A DNA stretch of 38,910 nucleotides from an uncultured Spirochaetota bacterium (GTDB taxonomy: Bacteria; Spirochaetota; Spirochaetia; Treponematales; UBA12059): contig CALMRC010000171.1 in the NCBI GenBank assembly GCA_937873275.1, positions 1 to 38,910 on the forward strand, written 5' to 3'. The notes beneath the pieces were generated by a model, which worked only from the letters and a program-made list of their open reading frames with translations, did no database searches and was not told the DNA's origin. Position 1 is the first letter of the stretch; every line of letters begins with the position of its first letter. A program made the position numbers and the translations under genes. Below, piece by piece: positions 15,918-23,546 of the stretch.

Positions 15918-17459
15918 TCAGGGACGCAGAAGCGCCAGCAGGGGTTGCAGGACCCCGATCAGGGCTCCCAGGACTCCCCCGAGCACCGTGATCCCCTTGA
16001 ATTCCCGGGACATGACCCGGAGCAGGATGCGCTCGATGGCCAGCATGTCCAGGGCGTCGATCTTCTCCACGACGACCTTCCGGAGGTCGATGCTCGCCAG
16101 GATGCGGCGGGATTCCCGGGCGGCGATGCGGGTGCCCGTTTCCGCGAGCCAGCGGGCCAGGCGGTCCCGGATTTCACCGTCCCAACCCAGGACCTCTCCC
16201 AAGGACCGATCTCCCAGGCCGTCCGCCAGGGTTCCCGCGAAGGCGCGGGCGAAGGCCCCGACCGCCTTCCCGCCCCCTCCGGGGGCGAAGAACCCCGAGA
16301 TCCAGGAGCCCAGGGCTTCGAAGAGTCCGTCCCGTGCCTCGGGACCCAGGGAATCCAGCAGGTCTCCCAGGGTTTCCCCTCCCAGGAAGCCGGGACCCGG
16401 TTCCGCGGCGGCACGACGCTGCCCGAGAGCCCGGACGGACCGGAAGGCCAGTTCCGAGATCCCTCCCGGCGACAGGGGGTGCTCCGGGGACCGGGACGCC
16501 AGGGGGTCCTCCAGGGCTCCCCGGACCTTATCGAGCAGTAGGGACTTGAACCGCTCCCGGGTCTTCTCGTCCGCCAGGAAGGATTCCGCCGCCTCCGCGA
16601 GGTCGGCGACCGTGGCCGGCAGGGACTCCAGGACGGCCCTGTCGTACTGGGCGGCGCTGACGAAGAGGCGCTGGAGGGGAGACAGACGGCCGACGGCCCG
16701 GCGCACTACGGCGCCCCCGTACCGCTCCAGCTCCTTCCGGACGTCCGGCCGGGCCAGGAAGCCCCGGGCCGCGGACACGAAGGCGGGATATGCCGCGTCG
16801 AAGGCGGCACCCGCCGCCCGGGGCAGGTCGGCCAGGGGAAGGATGTCCCCCAGGGACCGGCCCTCCGCGGCCGCCTCGTCCAGGCGTCGCCGGACGGCGT
16901 CCCGGGCCTTTCCGGCGGTGTATTCCGCCCGGCCCGGGGCGCGGAACCATTCGGCGACCACGGACCGGCCGTCCGGGGAGAGGATGTCCCGGAGCCGAAG
17001 GCCTTCCGCGGCCCGGAGCCCCTCCCGAACGGCCTCTCCCGCGGCCCGGCGGAAAGCGTCGGTGCCGGACACGGTGCCGTAGGCCCGACCGACCGCCTCC
17101 GCCAGCACGGGGTCGGTTCCGGAGGCCGCGGACCGGATCCGGGAGACCGGGAAATCCAGGGCCTCGTCCATCCGGGACCGGACCGACCTCGCCACGTTCT
17201 CCCGAAGCTCCTCCGACTCGAACCGGGCCGAAAGGACGTCCTCGGTGAGCAGGTCCCGGGACACCACGTCCCCGAGACTGAGGGCCAGGGTGTGCCGTTC
17301 CCGGGGCAGGATGCCGGGGGTGAAGGGGACCCGGATGCCGAACACGCGCTTCTCCGTCAAGGGACGGAAGAGCATCTTGATGGCGAGCCAGTTGGTGACG
17401 TAGCCGATGACTCCGCCCACCAGGGCGGGAACCAGCCAGCGCAGAATTTCGTCGATCAT
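15918..17459 (-). CDS. DUF445 family membrane protein
   Basis: 513 aa. It opens with a hydrophobic helix and the family hallmark GGVIGYVTNWLAIKMLFRP (about 15-33), followed by VFGIRVPFTPGILPRER. It ends in another hydrophobic segment, ITVLGGVLGALIGVLQPLLALL. The long middle is helical and charged, typical of DUF445 proteins (YheB-like), whose biochemical role is unknown. It should be anchored in the inner membrane at both ends. Start ATG 17459 overlaps the stop of the SH3 lipoprotein (ATGA); the open frame continues upstream to 17873 but only as a shadow of that gene. It is the last gene of a five-gene minus-strand operon starting at 19111. Confidence 0.85.
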   Translation of the reverse strand: MIDEILRWLVPALVGGVIGYVTNWLAIKMLFRPLTEKRVFGIRVPFTPGILPRERHTLALSLGDVVSRDLLTEDVLSARFESEELRENVARSVRSRMDEALDFPVSRIRSAASGTDPVLAEAVGRAYGTVSGTDAFRRAAGEAVREGLRAAEGLRLRDILSPDGRSVVAEWFRAPGRAEYTAGKARDAVRRRLDEAAAEGRSLGDILPLADLPRAAGAAFDAAYPAFVSAARGFLARPDVRKELERYGGAVVRRAVGRLSPLQRLFVSAAQYDRAVLESLPATVADLAEAAESFLADEKTRERFKSLLLDKVRGALEDPLASRSPEHPLSPGGISELAFRSVRALGQRRAAAEPGPGFLGGETLGDLLDSLGPEARDGLFEALGSWISGFFAPGGGGKAVGAFARAFAGTLADGLGDRSLGEVLGWDGEIRDRLARWLAETGTRIAARESRRILASIDLRKVVVEKIDALDMLAIERILLRVMSREFKGITVLGGVLGALIGVLQPLLALLRP

Positions 17460-17836
17460 CGGTATCGGGACGCGGCCCGTTCCGCCGCGGCCCGGCCCTC
17501 GAAGAACACGGCCTGGTCTCCCGGGAGCCAGCCCTCGGAACCGCCGACCTCGACCCGGTACCAGGAATGTCCGGACCTTGGATCCCTCTCCCGTCCCCGG
17601 ACGGCCAGGACGTCCCCGCCCCGGAGGTGCCCGGCGTCGGGCGCTTCGAGTTCGGGCGCCGTCTTCACACGAACGTAGGCCTGGGAGACCACGATCCAAC
17701 CGATCCCTCCGGAGAACACGGGGTTCTGGTCCATGGGTAGACTGTCCGGCATTCGTCCGCCGCAGGACGATGCGGCCAAGGCCGCCAGGAAGGCGGCGGC
17801 GCCGAAAACCGCGTTGCGCAACCGAGTCGATCTCAT
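17456..17836 (-). CDS. Small SH3-domain lipoprotein
   Basis: 126 aa from ATG 17836. The signal sequence RLRNAVFGAAAFLAALAASSC gives a probable lipidation site at Cys25; the lipobox ASSC is imperfect, but spirochaetal lipoboxes are relaxed. The mature part is a single bacterial SH3 (SH3b) domain. It runs from VSQAYVRVKTAPELEAPDAG through GDVLAVRGR to WYRVEVGGSEGWLPGDQAVF, the typical 'vR.gps....i..l..G..v.v' pattern. SH3b domains usually bind peptidoglycan or peptides in the periplasm. The start overlaps the stop of the Nudix gene, and its own stop overlaps the DUF445 start, both by ATGA, so the order Nudix-SH3-DUF445 is translationally coupled. Confidence 0.75.
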   Translation of the reverse strand: MRSTRLRNAVFGAAAFLAALAASSCGGRMPDSLPMDQNPVFSGGIGWIVVSQAYVRVKTAPELEAPDAGHLRGGDVLAVRGRERDPRSGHSWYRVEVGGSEGWLPGDQAVFFEGRAAAERAASRYR

Positions 17837-18276
17837 CCGTCCTCCCGCGATATACCTGAGGGCGTTCCGGCACCTTCCGCTTCCCGGGCCCATCGCCTCA
17901 GGACGTCCTCGTCCAGGGGCGCCAGGGAGCCGAAGGGGATGTCCCGGGGGTCGAAGTATCCCCACCGGTCGTGGTCCGTCGAGGCCCCGGGATCGCCGTC
18001 CCAGGCCGTCCGGAACACCAGGAACCGGTATCGACCGGATTCCAGCTCCCGGTCATAGAGGTCGTAGGGTACCGGGTCCACCCGGGCCCGCACCCCCAGT
18101 TCTTCCCGAAGTTCCCGGACCAGGGCGGCGGCGGCCATCTCGCCGGCCTCCAGCTTGCCGCCCGGAAGCTCCCAGAGCCCGGAGGATCCTTTGTGACCCG
18201 CCCGCCGGGCCAGGAAGATCCGGCCGCCGCGTTCCGCCAGGGCCGCGACCACGGCCACCACCGGTTCCGGGGACAT
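17833..18276 (-). CDS. Nudix hydrolase, MutT-like
   Basis: 147 aa. The complete Nudix box is present: G40-x5-E46-x7-R54-E55-L56-R57-E58-E59-L60-G61-V62, preceded by GLWELPGG. MutT-type enzymes hydrolyse 8-oxo-dGTP or related nucleoside diphosphate derivatives to protect DNA. The C-terminal WGYFDPRDIPFGSLAPLDEDVLRRW fits the MutT/8-oxo-dGTP diphosphatase subgroup. The exact substrate cannot be deduced from sequence. Start ATG 18276 lies 2 nt after the YdbC/PC4 stop. It overlaps the downstream SH3 lipoprotein gene by ATGA. Confidence 0.85.
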   Translation of the reverse strand: MSPEPVVAVVAALAERGGRIFLARRAGHKGSSGLWELPGGKLEAGEMAAAALVRELREELGVRARVDPVPYDLYDRELESGRYRFLVFRTAWDGDPGASTDHDRWGYFDPRDIPFGSLAPLDEDVLRRWAREAEGAGTPSGISREDG

Positions 18277-18278
18277 GC

Positions 18279-18509
18279 TTATTCGGCCAGGTAGGACTTC
18301 AGCACCTCGACCAGGCGGCCGGCTTCCTCCCGGGTCAGGCCGATTCCCTTGCCCATCTTCTGGTGGTCCGGGCTCCAAGCGCGCAGGTCGATCTTCGGCT
18401 CCCGCCCGTTCCAGGAGACCAGGTTCACCTCCGTGGTCCATCCTCGACCACCCTCGCCGATGATCCCCACGGGGCGGACGATCTCGAAGCGGAATTCCTC
18501 TCGTTCCAT
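18279..18509 (-). CDS. YdbC/PC4-family single-stranded DNA-binding protein
   Basis: 76 aa. The whole protein matches the YdbC family of PC4-like proteins: FRFEIVRPVGIIGEGGRGWTTEVNLVSWN, GREPKIDLRAWSPDHQKMGKG and ITLT-like IGLTREEA. YdbC-like proteins are dimeric and bind single-stranded DNA with the fold of the transcription coactivator PC4. A role in DNA repair or transcription is inferred. An excellent ribosome site, GGAGG, lies about 6 nt before ATG 18509. It is followed after 2 nt by the Nudix gene, so two nucleic-acid-care proteins sit together. Confidence 0.85.
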   Translation of the reverse strand: MEREEFRFEIVRPVGIIGEGGRGWTTEVNLVSWNGREPKIDLRAWSPDHQKMGKGIGLTREEAGRLVEVLKSYLAE

Positions 18510-18595
18510 GGATTACCTCCGTCGATTACCGCGGGTCCGTCGATCCCGCGATTGCGCGGCGGCGAGGATCGTTCTTCCCGCCGTCCGGGGCCGGT

Positions 18596-19111
18596 CTAGA
18601 TGCCGTCCTCGAACTCGGTCTTCCCGTCCTGGAAGAACTCCGGAAAGGCGTAGACGATGACCCCGCTGGTACGGACCCGCATCTGGGCGTATCCCTTGCC
18701 GGCGAGCTTGTCCAGGGCGGTCCGGGCCTGGTCCACCGTCACGTCCCCCTCGATGGCCACCTCGCCCGGGGTGACGTAGCCGCCGTTCTTGCGGGCCGTG
18801 CGCAGGATGATCTTTTCGATGGTCTCCCGCGGACCCGCCGCGGAGCCGGCTCCCACTTGGCGCATGCTCTCCCGGAAGGGCTCCCGGGCCCGCATCTCCA
18901 GGGCTTCCCGCATCCCCGCCCGGATGTTCGCCTCCGAGACCTGCCGCGGCAGGGTGAGGAAATCGTAGACCGCGCCGAACATACCCAGGCCCCCGGTGAC
19001 GAGCCACAGGAAGCCGGTTCCGGTCTTCCGGAGATAGAATCGATGCAATCCCAAGGCGCCGAGGCCGCCCAGGAACCACAGGAGATAGGCCACGGGGACG
19101 CTATAGTACAT
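18596..19111 (-). CDS. TM2-domain membrane protein with a C-terminal winged-helix-like domain
   Basis: 171 aa from ATG 19111, with GGGAG 7 nt upstream. Residues 1-60 form a TM2 domain: VAYLLWFLGGLGALGLHRFYL, then a short charged loop and GFLWLVTGGLGMFGAVYDFLTLP. The remaining part is cytoplasmic. It ends in a winged-helix-like module (TIEKIILRTARKNGGYVTPGEVA, VTVDQARTALDKLAGKGYAQMRV, then a hydrophobic beta wing). A membrane-tethered sensor or DNA-binding role is possible but not shown. The frame upstream to 19216 reads through the repeat region and is not used. The 86-bp gap to the next gene holds a 6-bp GC stem (18530-18535 with 18545-18550) but no other feature. Confidence 0.75.
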   Translation of the reverse strand: MYYSVPVAYLLWFLGGLGALGLHRFYLRKTGTGFLWLVTGGLGMFGAVYDFLTLPRQVSEANIRAGMREALEMRAREPFRESMRQVGAGSAAGPRETIEKIILRTARKNGGYVTPGEVAIEGDVTVDQARTALDKLAGKGYAQMRVRTSGVIVYAFPEFFQDGKTEFEDGI

Positions 19112-19153
19112 CTGGAACTCCCGAGTGAGGATTGTTGAGAATGTACCACATAG

Positions 19154-19287
19154 GACCGCGGACGGTAAACAGCGGACGGTGGACGGAAGGACGAGATGGA
19201 CGCGGTCGAATGCCACGCCGAAGCTTGGGCGCGGCCCCGTTCACAAACCCTTTCCTTTCACTGTCCACAGTCCACTGTCCACGGTCC
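19154..19287. repeat. Inverted pair of GYGGACR-type heptamer arrays
   Basis: On the plus strand 19158-19187 holds heptamers such as GCGGACG, GTAAACA, GCGGACG and GTGGACG. On the minus strand 19259-19286 holds GTGGACA, GTGGACT and GTGGACA. The two arms are complementary over most positions and about 70 bp apart, forming a large imperfect inverted repeat. It fills the gap between the divergent TM2 and asnS genes. Similar degenerate 7-bp repeats are scattered in many bacterial genomes; no transposase is present. Confidence 0.6.
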
Positions 19288-19293
19288 TCCGTA

Positions 19294-19323
19294 TTTACTC
19301 ACCCCGCCGAATCATGGTATCAC
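19294..19323 (+). promoter_or_regulatory. Weak promoter candidate upstream of asnS
   Basis: TTTACT at 19294-19299 and TATCAC at 19318-19323 are 18 bp apart, downstream of the repeat and 20 nt before the asnS ATG. The match to consensus is poor, so this is only a candidate. Confidence 0.3.
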
Positions 19324-19343
19324 GGTGCCTCGAGGAGTACGCC

Positions 19344-20735
19344 ATGACGAGTATCCGGGACCTGCTATCCAGCTCCCCCGACGGCAGGACGCTGACCGTG
19401 AAGGGGTGGATCCGCACCAAACGGGAGGCCAAGAACGCCGTGTTCCTGGAGCTCAACGACGGGTCCTGCATGGCCAACCTCCAGTGCGTCCTCGACGCGG
19501 CGTCGGGCCTGTCCGAGACCCTCCGGGCGGAGCTCGTCCGCTGCGGCACCGGGGCCTCCGCGGCCGTAACGGGCACTCTGGTCGCCAGTCCCGCGGCGGG
19601 GCAGGCGGTGGAGCTCAAGGTCTCGGGGCTCGAGGTCATCGGGGAGGCCCCCGCGGAATCCTACCCCCTCCAGAAGAAGAACCACTCCCTGGAGTTCCTC
19701 CGGGAGATCGCCCACCTTCGGGCCCGGACGAACACCTTCGGCGCCGTCGCCCGGATGCGCAACCAGATGGCCTACGCCATCCACTCCTTCTTCCAGGAGC
19801 GGGGCTTCCAGTGGGTCCACACCCCCGTCATCACCGCCAGCGACTGCGAGGGGGCCGGCGCCATGTTCCAGGTCACGACCCTCGACCTGGACGCCCTGGC
19901 CAGGGCGGGCAAACCCGTGGATTACGCGAAGGATTTCTTCGACAAGAAGGCCTACCTGACCGTGTCCGGCCAGCTCAACGTGGAGACCTACTGCATGGCC
20001 CTGAGCCGGGTCTACACCTTCGGGCCGACCTTCCGGGCGGAAAACTCCAACACCACCCGCCACCTGGCGGAGTTCTGGATGATCGAGCCGGAGCTCGCCT
20101 TCGCGGAGCTGGAGGACAACATCGCCCTGGCCGAGGACTTCCTCAAGCACCTCTTCGCCTGGGCCCTGGACAAATGCGCCGAGGACCTGGCCTTCTTCGA
20201 CAAGCGGATCCAGTCCGGGATCGTCGACACCCTCTCGTCCGTGGTCAAGTCCAAGTTCGCCCGAATGACCTACACGGAGGCCGTGAAGGAGCTGGAGAAG
20301 CACGCCTCCGAGTTCGAATTCAAGCCGTACTGGGGATGCGACCTCCAGAGCGAGCACGAGAAGTACCTGACCGAGAAGGTCGTCGGCGGACCCGTGGCGG
20401 TCACGGACTACCCTAAGGAGATCAAGGCCTTCTACATGCGACTCAACCCGGACGGGAAAACCGTCCGGGCCATGGACGTCCTCGTGCCGCGGCTGGGCGA
20501 GATCATCGGGGGCTCCGAGCGCGAATACCGTCACGACGTCCTCCTGGCCCGGATCCGGGAGCTCGGGCTCCCCGAGGAGGCCTATTCCTGGTACCTGGAC
20601 CTCCGCCGCTTCGGGACCGCGCCCCACTGCGGATTCGGCCTGGGCTTCGAGCGCCTTCTCATGTACGTGACGGGAATGCAGAACATCCGGGACGTGATCC
20701 CCTTCCCCCGGGCCGTGCACCAGGCGGATTTCTAG
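19344..20735 (+). CDS. asnS: Asparaginyl-tRNA synthetase
   Basis: 463 aa, close to E. coli AsnRS (466). An N-terminal OB-fold anticodon-binding domain (about 15-105; [25 protein letters not shown]) is followed by the class II catalytic core. This has motif 2 [21 protein letters not shown] and motif 3 [16 protein letters not shown]. The combination of [16 protein letters not shown] with the C-terminal [10 protein letters not shown] identifies AsnRS rather than AspRS. It charges tRNA-Asn in the cytoplasm. ATG 19344 has GAGGAG 6 nt upstream; the open frame from 19125 reads through the repeat and is not coding. The carboxypeptidase gene starts 3 nt downstream. Confidence 0.95.
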   Translation: MTSIRDLLSSSPDGRTLTVKGWIRTKREAKNAVFLELNDGSCMANLQCVLDAASGLSETLRAELVRCGTGASAAVTGTLVASPAAGQAVELKVSGLEVIGEAPAESYPLQKKNHSLEFLREIAHLRARTNTFGAVARMRNQMAYAIHSFFQERGFQWVHTPVITASDCEGAGAMFQVTTLDLDALARAGKPVDYAKDFFDKKAYLTVSGQLNVETYCMALSRVYTFGPTFRAENSNTTRHLAEFWMIEPELAFAELEDNIALAEDFLKHLFAWALDKCAEDLAFFDKRIQSGIVDTLSSVVKSKFARMTYTEAVKELEKHASEFEFKPYWGCDLQSEHEKYLTEKVVGGPVAVTDYPKEIKAFYMRLNPDGKTVRAMDVLVPRLGEIIGGSEREYRHDVLLARIRELGLPEEAYSWYLDLRRFGTAPHCGFGLGFERLLMYVTGMQNIRDVIPFPRAVHQADF

Positions 20736-20738
20736 GGA

Positions 20739-22019
20739 ATGTCCTCGATCCAGCGCCTCCGGGAACGCCTTGCCGCCCTCCCCGCCCGCTCGGTCCTCGC
20801 CCTGGCCGTCCTTCTCCCGGCCGCCCTGCCGGCGGCCGGGGCCGACATCCGTACGGTCCCGGGGGTGCCGCCCCCCCCGGGGGTCAACGCCCGGTCGGTG
20901 GTGGTGATGGAGGCGGCCCGGGGGGAGATCCTCTACGAGAGGGACGCGGACATCCCCATCCCCCCCGCCAGCCTGACCAAGTTGATGACCCTCCGGGTCC
21001 TCTACAAGGAGTTCGCGGCGGGCCGAATGTCCCCGGACGACCTGGTGACCGTCCTGCCCGAGGACTGCGCCCTGCCCTACAACTCCAGCCTCATGTACCT
21101 CCAACCCTACATGAAGGTGCCCGTCCGGGTGCTGATGCAGGGACTGGCGGTGGTGTCCGGCAACGACGCGGCCCGGGCCCTGGCACGGGCCGCGGCCGGG
21201 AGCGTCGAGGCGTTCGCGGCCCGGATGAACGAGGAAGCCGCCGCGATGGGCCTGGAAACCACACGCTTCGTGGAACCCTCGGGCCTCTCGGAATACAATC
21301 TCACGACGGCCCGGGAGATGGCCCTCTTCGCCCACCGCTACCTCGAGGACAACCCCGAATCCCTGCGGGATCTCCACTCCCTGCGGTGGATCGAGTTCCC
21401 CACCGCGGAGTACATGCCCCCCGGGGTGCCGCCCCCGAAGGGACGCATGGTCCAGTACAACAACAACAAGCTGATCCGGAGCTACGAGGGTGCGGACGGC
21501 CTGAAGACCGGATTCATCCGGGAGAGCGGGTTCAACCTGGTGGCCACCGCGGAACGCGGGGGCACCCGGTTCCTGATCGTCACCCTCGGAGGGACGGGTT
21601 CCTCCTCCCGTGTGGGCGGGGACGTGCGAGAACGGGACGGCCGGGAACTCCTGGACTGGGCCTTCCGGAACTTCGTCACGGTCCGGCCCCGGGTCGAGGG
21701 CATCCCGGCGATCCGGATCTGGAAGACCGCCGAGGGATCCCTGGTTCCGGTGCCCGCGGAGGACCTCGAGTTCACGGTCCGGACCGCGGACGCTCCGGGG
21801 ATTCGGGGTCGGGTGGAGGTCCCTGCGGAGCTCGTCGGCCCCGTGCCGAAGGGCGGCCGGGTCGGACGCGTCGTCTTCGAGGCGGGGGGCCGGGAAATCC
21901 GCTCGGTGGACCTGGTATCGCCGTCGGACCACCCCCTAGGCGGCTTCTGGATCCGCCTCCGGGACGGGATCGTACTATTCTTCCGGAGACTCTTCGGCCG
22001 GGGTCCCGCCGCGGCCTGA
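20739..22019 (+). CDS. dacA: D-alanyl-D-alanine carboxypeptidase, PBP5/DacA type
   Basis: 426 aa with all penicillin-binding motifs: S78-L-T-K81, S140-G-N142 and K256-T-G258. A signal peptide (about 1-35, ending PAAGA) exports it. The C-terminal stretch FWIRLRDGIVLFFRRLFGRG is an amphipathic helix that anchors PBP5-type enzymes to the periplasmic face of the inner membrane. The enzyme removes the terminal D-Ala from pentapeptide stems of peptidoglycan. Residues about 280-400 form the beta-rich PBP5 C-terminal domain. The start lies 3 nt after the asnS stop, so the two genes are probably co-transcribed. It is convergent with mutY, 15 nt away. Confidence 0.9.
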   Translation: MSSIQRLRERLAALPARSVLALAVLLPAALPAAGADIRTVPGVPPPPGVNARSVVVMEAARGEILYERDADIPIPPASLTKLMTLRVLYKEFAAGRMSPDDLVTVLPEDCALPYNSSLMYLQPYMKVPVRVLMQGLAVVSGNDAARALARAAAGSVEAFAARMNEEAAAMGLETTRFVEPSGLSEYNLTTAREMALFAHRYLEDNPESLRDLHSLRWIEFPTAEYMPPGVPPPKGRMVQYNNNKLIRSYEGADGLKTGFIRESGFNLVATAERGGTRFLIVTLGGTGSSSRVGGDVRERDGRELLDWAFRNFVTVRPRVEGIPAIRIWKTAEGSLVPVPAEDLEFTVRTADAPGIRGRVEVPAELVGPVPKGGRVGRVVFEAGGREIRSVDLVSPSDHPLGGFWIRLRDGIVLFFRRLFGRGPAAA

Positions 22020-22034
22020 GCCCCGTTCCATTCC

Positions 22035-22901
22035 TCAATCCTTCAGGCGCACCGCCCCGTCCCGGACCTCCAGGAACCCCTCCGCCGAAAGCTCCGACAG
22101 GGCACGGGCCACCCGGGTGTTGAGGTCCGGTTTCCGGCCCCGGGGGCCGAGCTCCTCCGCGACGGCGGAGAGCAGGGCGTCCGGGGACAGCTCGCCCCGG
22201 GCGGCCAGGGAGTGCAGGACCGCGGCCCGGACCTGGCGATGGGATCCTTCGAAGGGGGACTGACGGGAATAGGCGGAGGATCGGCGGCCGGGATTGGGTT
22301 CCCGTTTCTTGAGGGCCGATCCGTAGTCCATGAGGGCGTAGTACCAGGATCGCGGATCCTCCCGGTCCAGGGTCGCCTCGACCAGGGGCTCTAGCTCCCG
22401 GTCCGGCACCTTCTGGCGGTCCGGGAAGAAATAGAAGAGGAACACGGCCCGAACGTTGGTCTCCAGGACGATTCCCGGCAGGCCGAAGGCGAAGGCCCGG
22501 ACCGCCCGGGCCGTGTAGGGCCCCACCCCCGACAGGGACCTCAGGTCCGGCTCCGAGACCGGCACCTCCCCCGCGTACTCCGAGGAAATCCGGGACGCCG
22601 CCGCCCGCAGGGCCAGGGCCCGCCTGTTGTAGCCCAGGCCCTTCCAGCGGAGCAGGACCTCCGCGAGGGGCGCCGCCGCCAGGGCTTCCGGAGACGGGTA
22701 GGCCGAGACCCAGGGATCCCATTTGGCCGCCACCGTCTCCGTCCGGGTCTGCTGGAGCATGATCTCCGAGGTAAGGATGAGCCAGGGGTCCCGGGTCCGG
22801 CGCCAGGGGAAGTCCCGGCCCTCCTCCCGATAATGCCGGTAGACCCCGGCCCGGAATTGGGCGATCTCCGGTTCCGGGAGGGTCATGCGGACAGATCCCA
22901 T
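22035..22901 (-). CDS. mutY: Adenine DNA glycosylase, MutY-like, without Fe-S cluster
   Basis: 288 aa, shorter than E. coli MutY (350). The N-terminal HhH-GPD core is complete: catalytic Glu46 in TSEIMLQQT, and the helix-hairpin-helix LSGVGPYTARAV (123-134). The second catalytic position, Asp138 in E. coli (LDGNVKR), is Glu148 here (LETNVRA). The four-cysteine loop that binds 4Fe-4S is absent; the segment reads MDYGSALKKREPNPGRRSSAYSRQSPFEGSHRQ with no cysteines. Such cluster-less MutY-like enzymes are known in several lineages. They excise adenine opposite 8-oxoG. The MutT-like 8-oxoG recognition domain is replaced by a short winged-helix-like tail. ATG 22901 or ATG 22886 could be the start; the latter has a better-placed GGGA. 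It is the last gene of the Fe-S operon. Confidence 0.8.
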   Translation of the reverse strand: MGSVRMTLPEPEIAQFRAGVYRHYREEGRDFPWRRTRDPWLILTSEIMLQQTRTETVAAKWDPWVSAYPSPEALAAAPLAEVLLRWKGLGYNRRALALRAAASRISSEYAGEVPVSEPDLRSLSGVGPYTARAVRAFAFGLPGIVLETNVRAVFLFYFFPDRQKVPDRELEPLVEATLDREDPRSWYYALMDYGSALKKREPNPGRRSSAYSRQSPFEGSHRQVRAAVLHSLAARGELSPDALLSAVAEELGPRGRKPDLNTRVARALSELSAEGFLEVRDGAVRLKD

Positions 22902-22916
22902 CGAAAGGCCGGGGGG

Positions 22917-23525
22917 TTACTCGTCGTGTCCGAAGACGTGGACGTACTCGACCAGGAGATCCTCCGCCCGGCCCTTGCAGCCCCCGCAGACGGTGCCGAT
23001 CTTCGTGCGCTCCTGGAGATCCTCCCAGGAGCGGGCCCCGTCCTTCACGGCCTGCTCGATGTCCCGGTCCGTGATGTTGAGGCAGGTGCAGACCACCGTG
23101 GCGCCCACGTCCTTGAAGGCCCCCTCCCGGCCGGTCTTGGCCAGCCAGGAGTCGATGGCCGCCCGCAGGGCCTTGTCCCCCAGGACGGAGCAGTGGATCT
23201 TGTTGTCCGGCAGCCCCCCCAGGCGCTTGGAGACGTCCTCCGGCTTGAGCTGGTAGGCTTCCAGGATGGGCAGGCCTTTCACGATCTCGCTGAGCATCGA
23301 GGTCGAAGCGATGGCGCTCGCGCAGCCGTAGGTCTTCCACCGGACGTCCCTAATCACGTCCTTCTCGTCCACCTGGAGGAAGAACTGCATCTGGTCCCCG
23401 CACTTCACGTTCCCCACGATGCCGTCCGCGTCGGCCTCGAACTTCTCGTCCGGATCGTAGACGTTCCGGGGATTCATGAAATGGTCCTTGACGATATCGG
23501 AGTACAGCCAGGCGAAGGCTTCCAT
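22917..23525 (-). CDS. nifU: NifU-type Fe-S scaffold (IscU domain plus Bfd-like domain)
   Basis: 202 aa. Residues 1-130 are an IscU-like scaffold with the three cluster ligands C42 (VKCGDQ), C68 (YGCASA) and C112 (HCSVLG). Residues about 140-190 form a Bfd-like [2Fe-2S] domain with C146, C148, C180 and C183 (CTC ... CGGC). The C-terminal Nfu domain of nitrogenase-type NifU is absent. The protein assembles Fe-S clusters from sulfide supplied by the cysteine desulfurase encoded just upstream. AGGAG lies about 6 nt before ATG 23525. A 21-bp gap separates it from nifS. It is the general Fe-S assembly scaffold here; nothing in the window suggests nitrogen fixation. Confidence 0.9.
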   Translation of the reverse strand: MEAFAWLYSDIVKDHFMNPRNVYDPDEKFEADADGIVGNVKCGDQMQFFLQVDEKDVIRDVRWKTYGCASAIASTSMLSEIVKGLPILEAYQLKPEDVSKRLGGLPDNKIHCSVLGDKALRAAIDSWLAKTGREGAFKDVGATVVCTCLNITDRDIEQAVKDGARSWEDLQERTKIGTVCGGCKGRAEDLLVEYVHVFGHDE

Positions 23526-23546
23526 GTTCTCTCCTTCCTCGGCGCC

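Noticed and set aside
19158-19286. Possible CRISPR or tandem protein repeat
   Set aside because: Units are only 7 bp with no spacers of constant length, and the arms are inverted, so it is neither CRISPR nor a coding repeat.
19365-21932. 855-aa minus-strand frame opposite asnS and dacA
   Set aside because: Both plus-strand genes are fully supported by catalytic motifs; the antisense frame has none.
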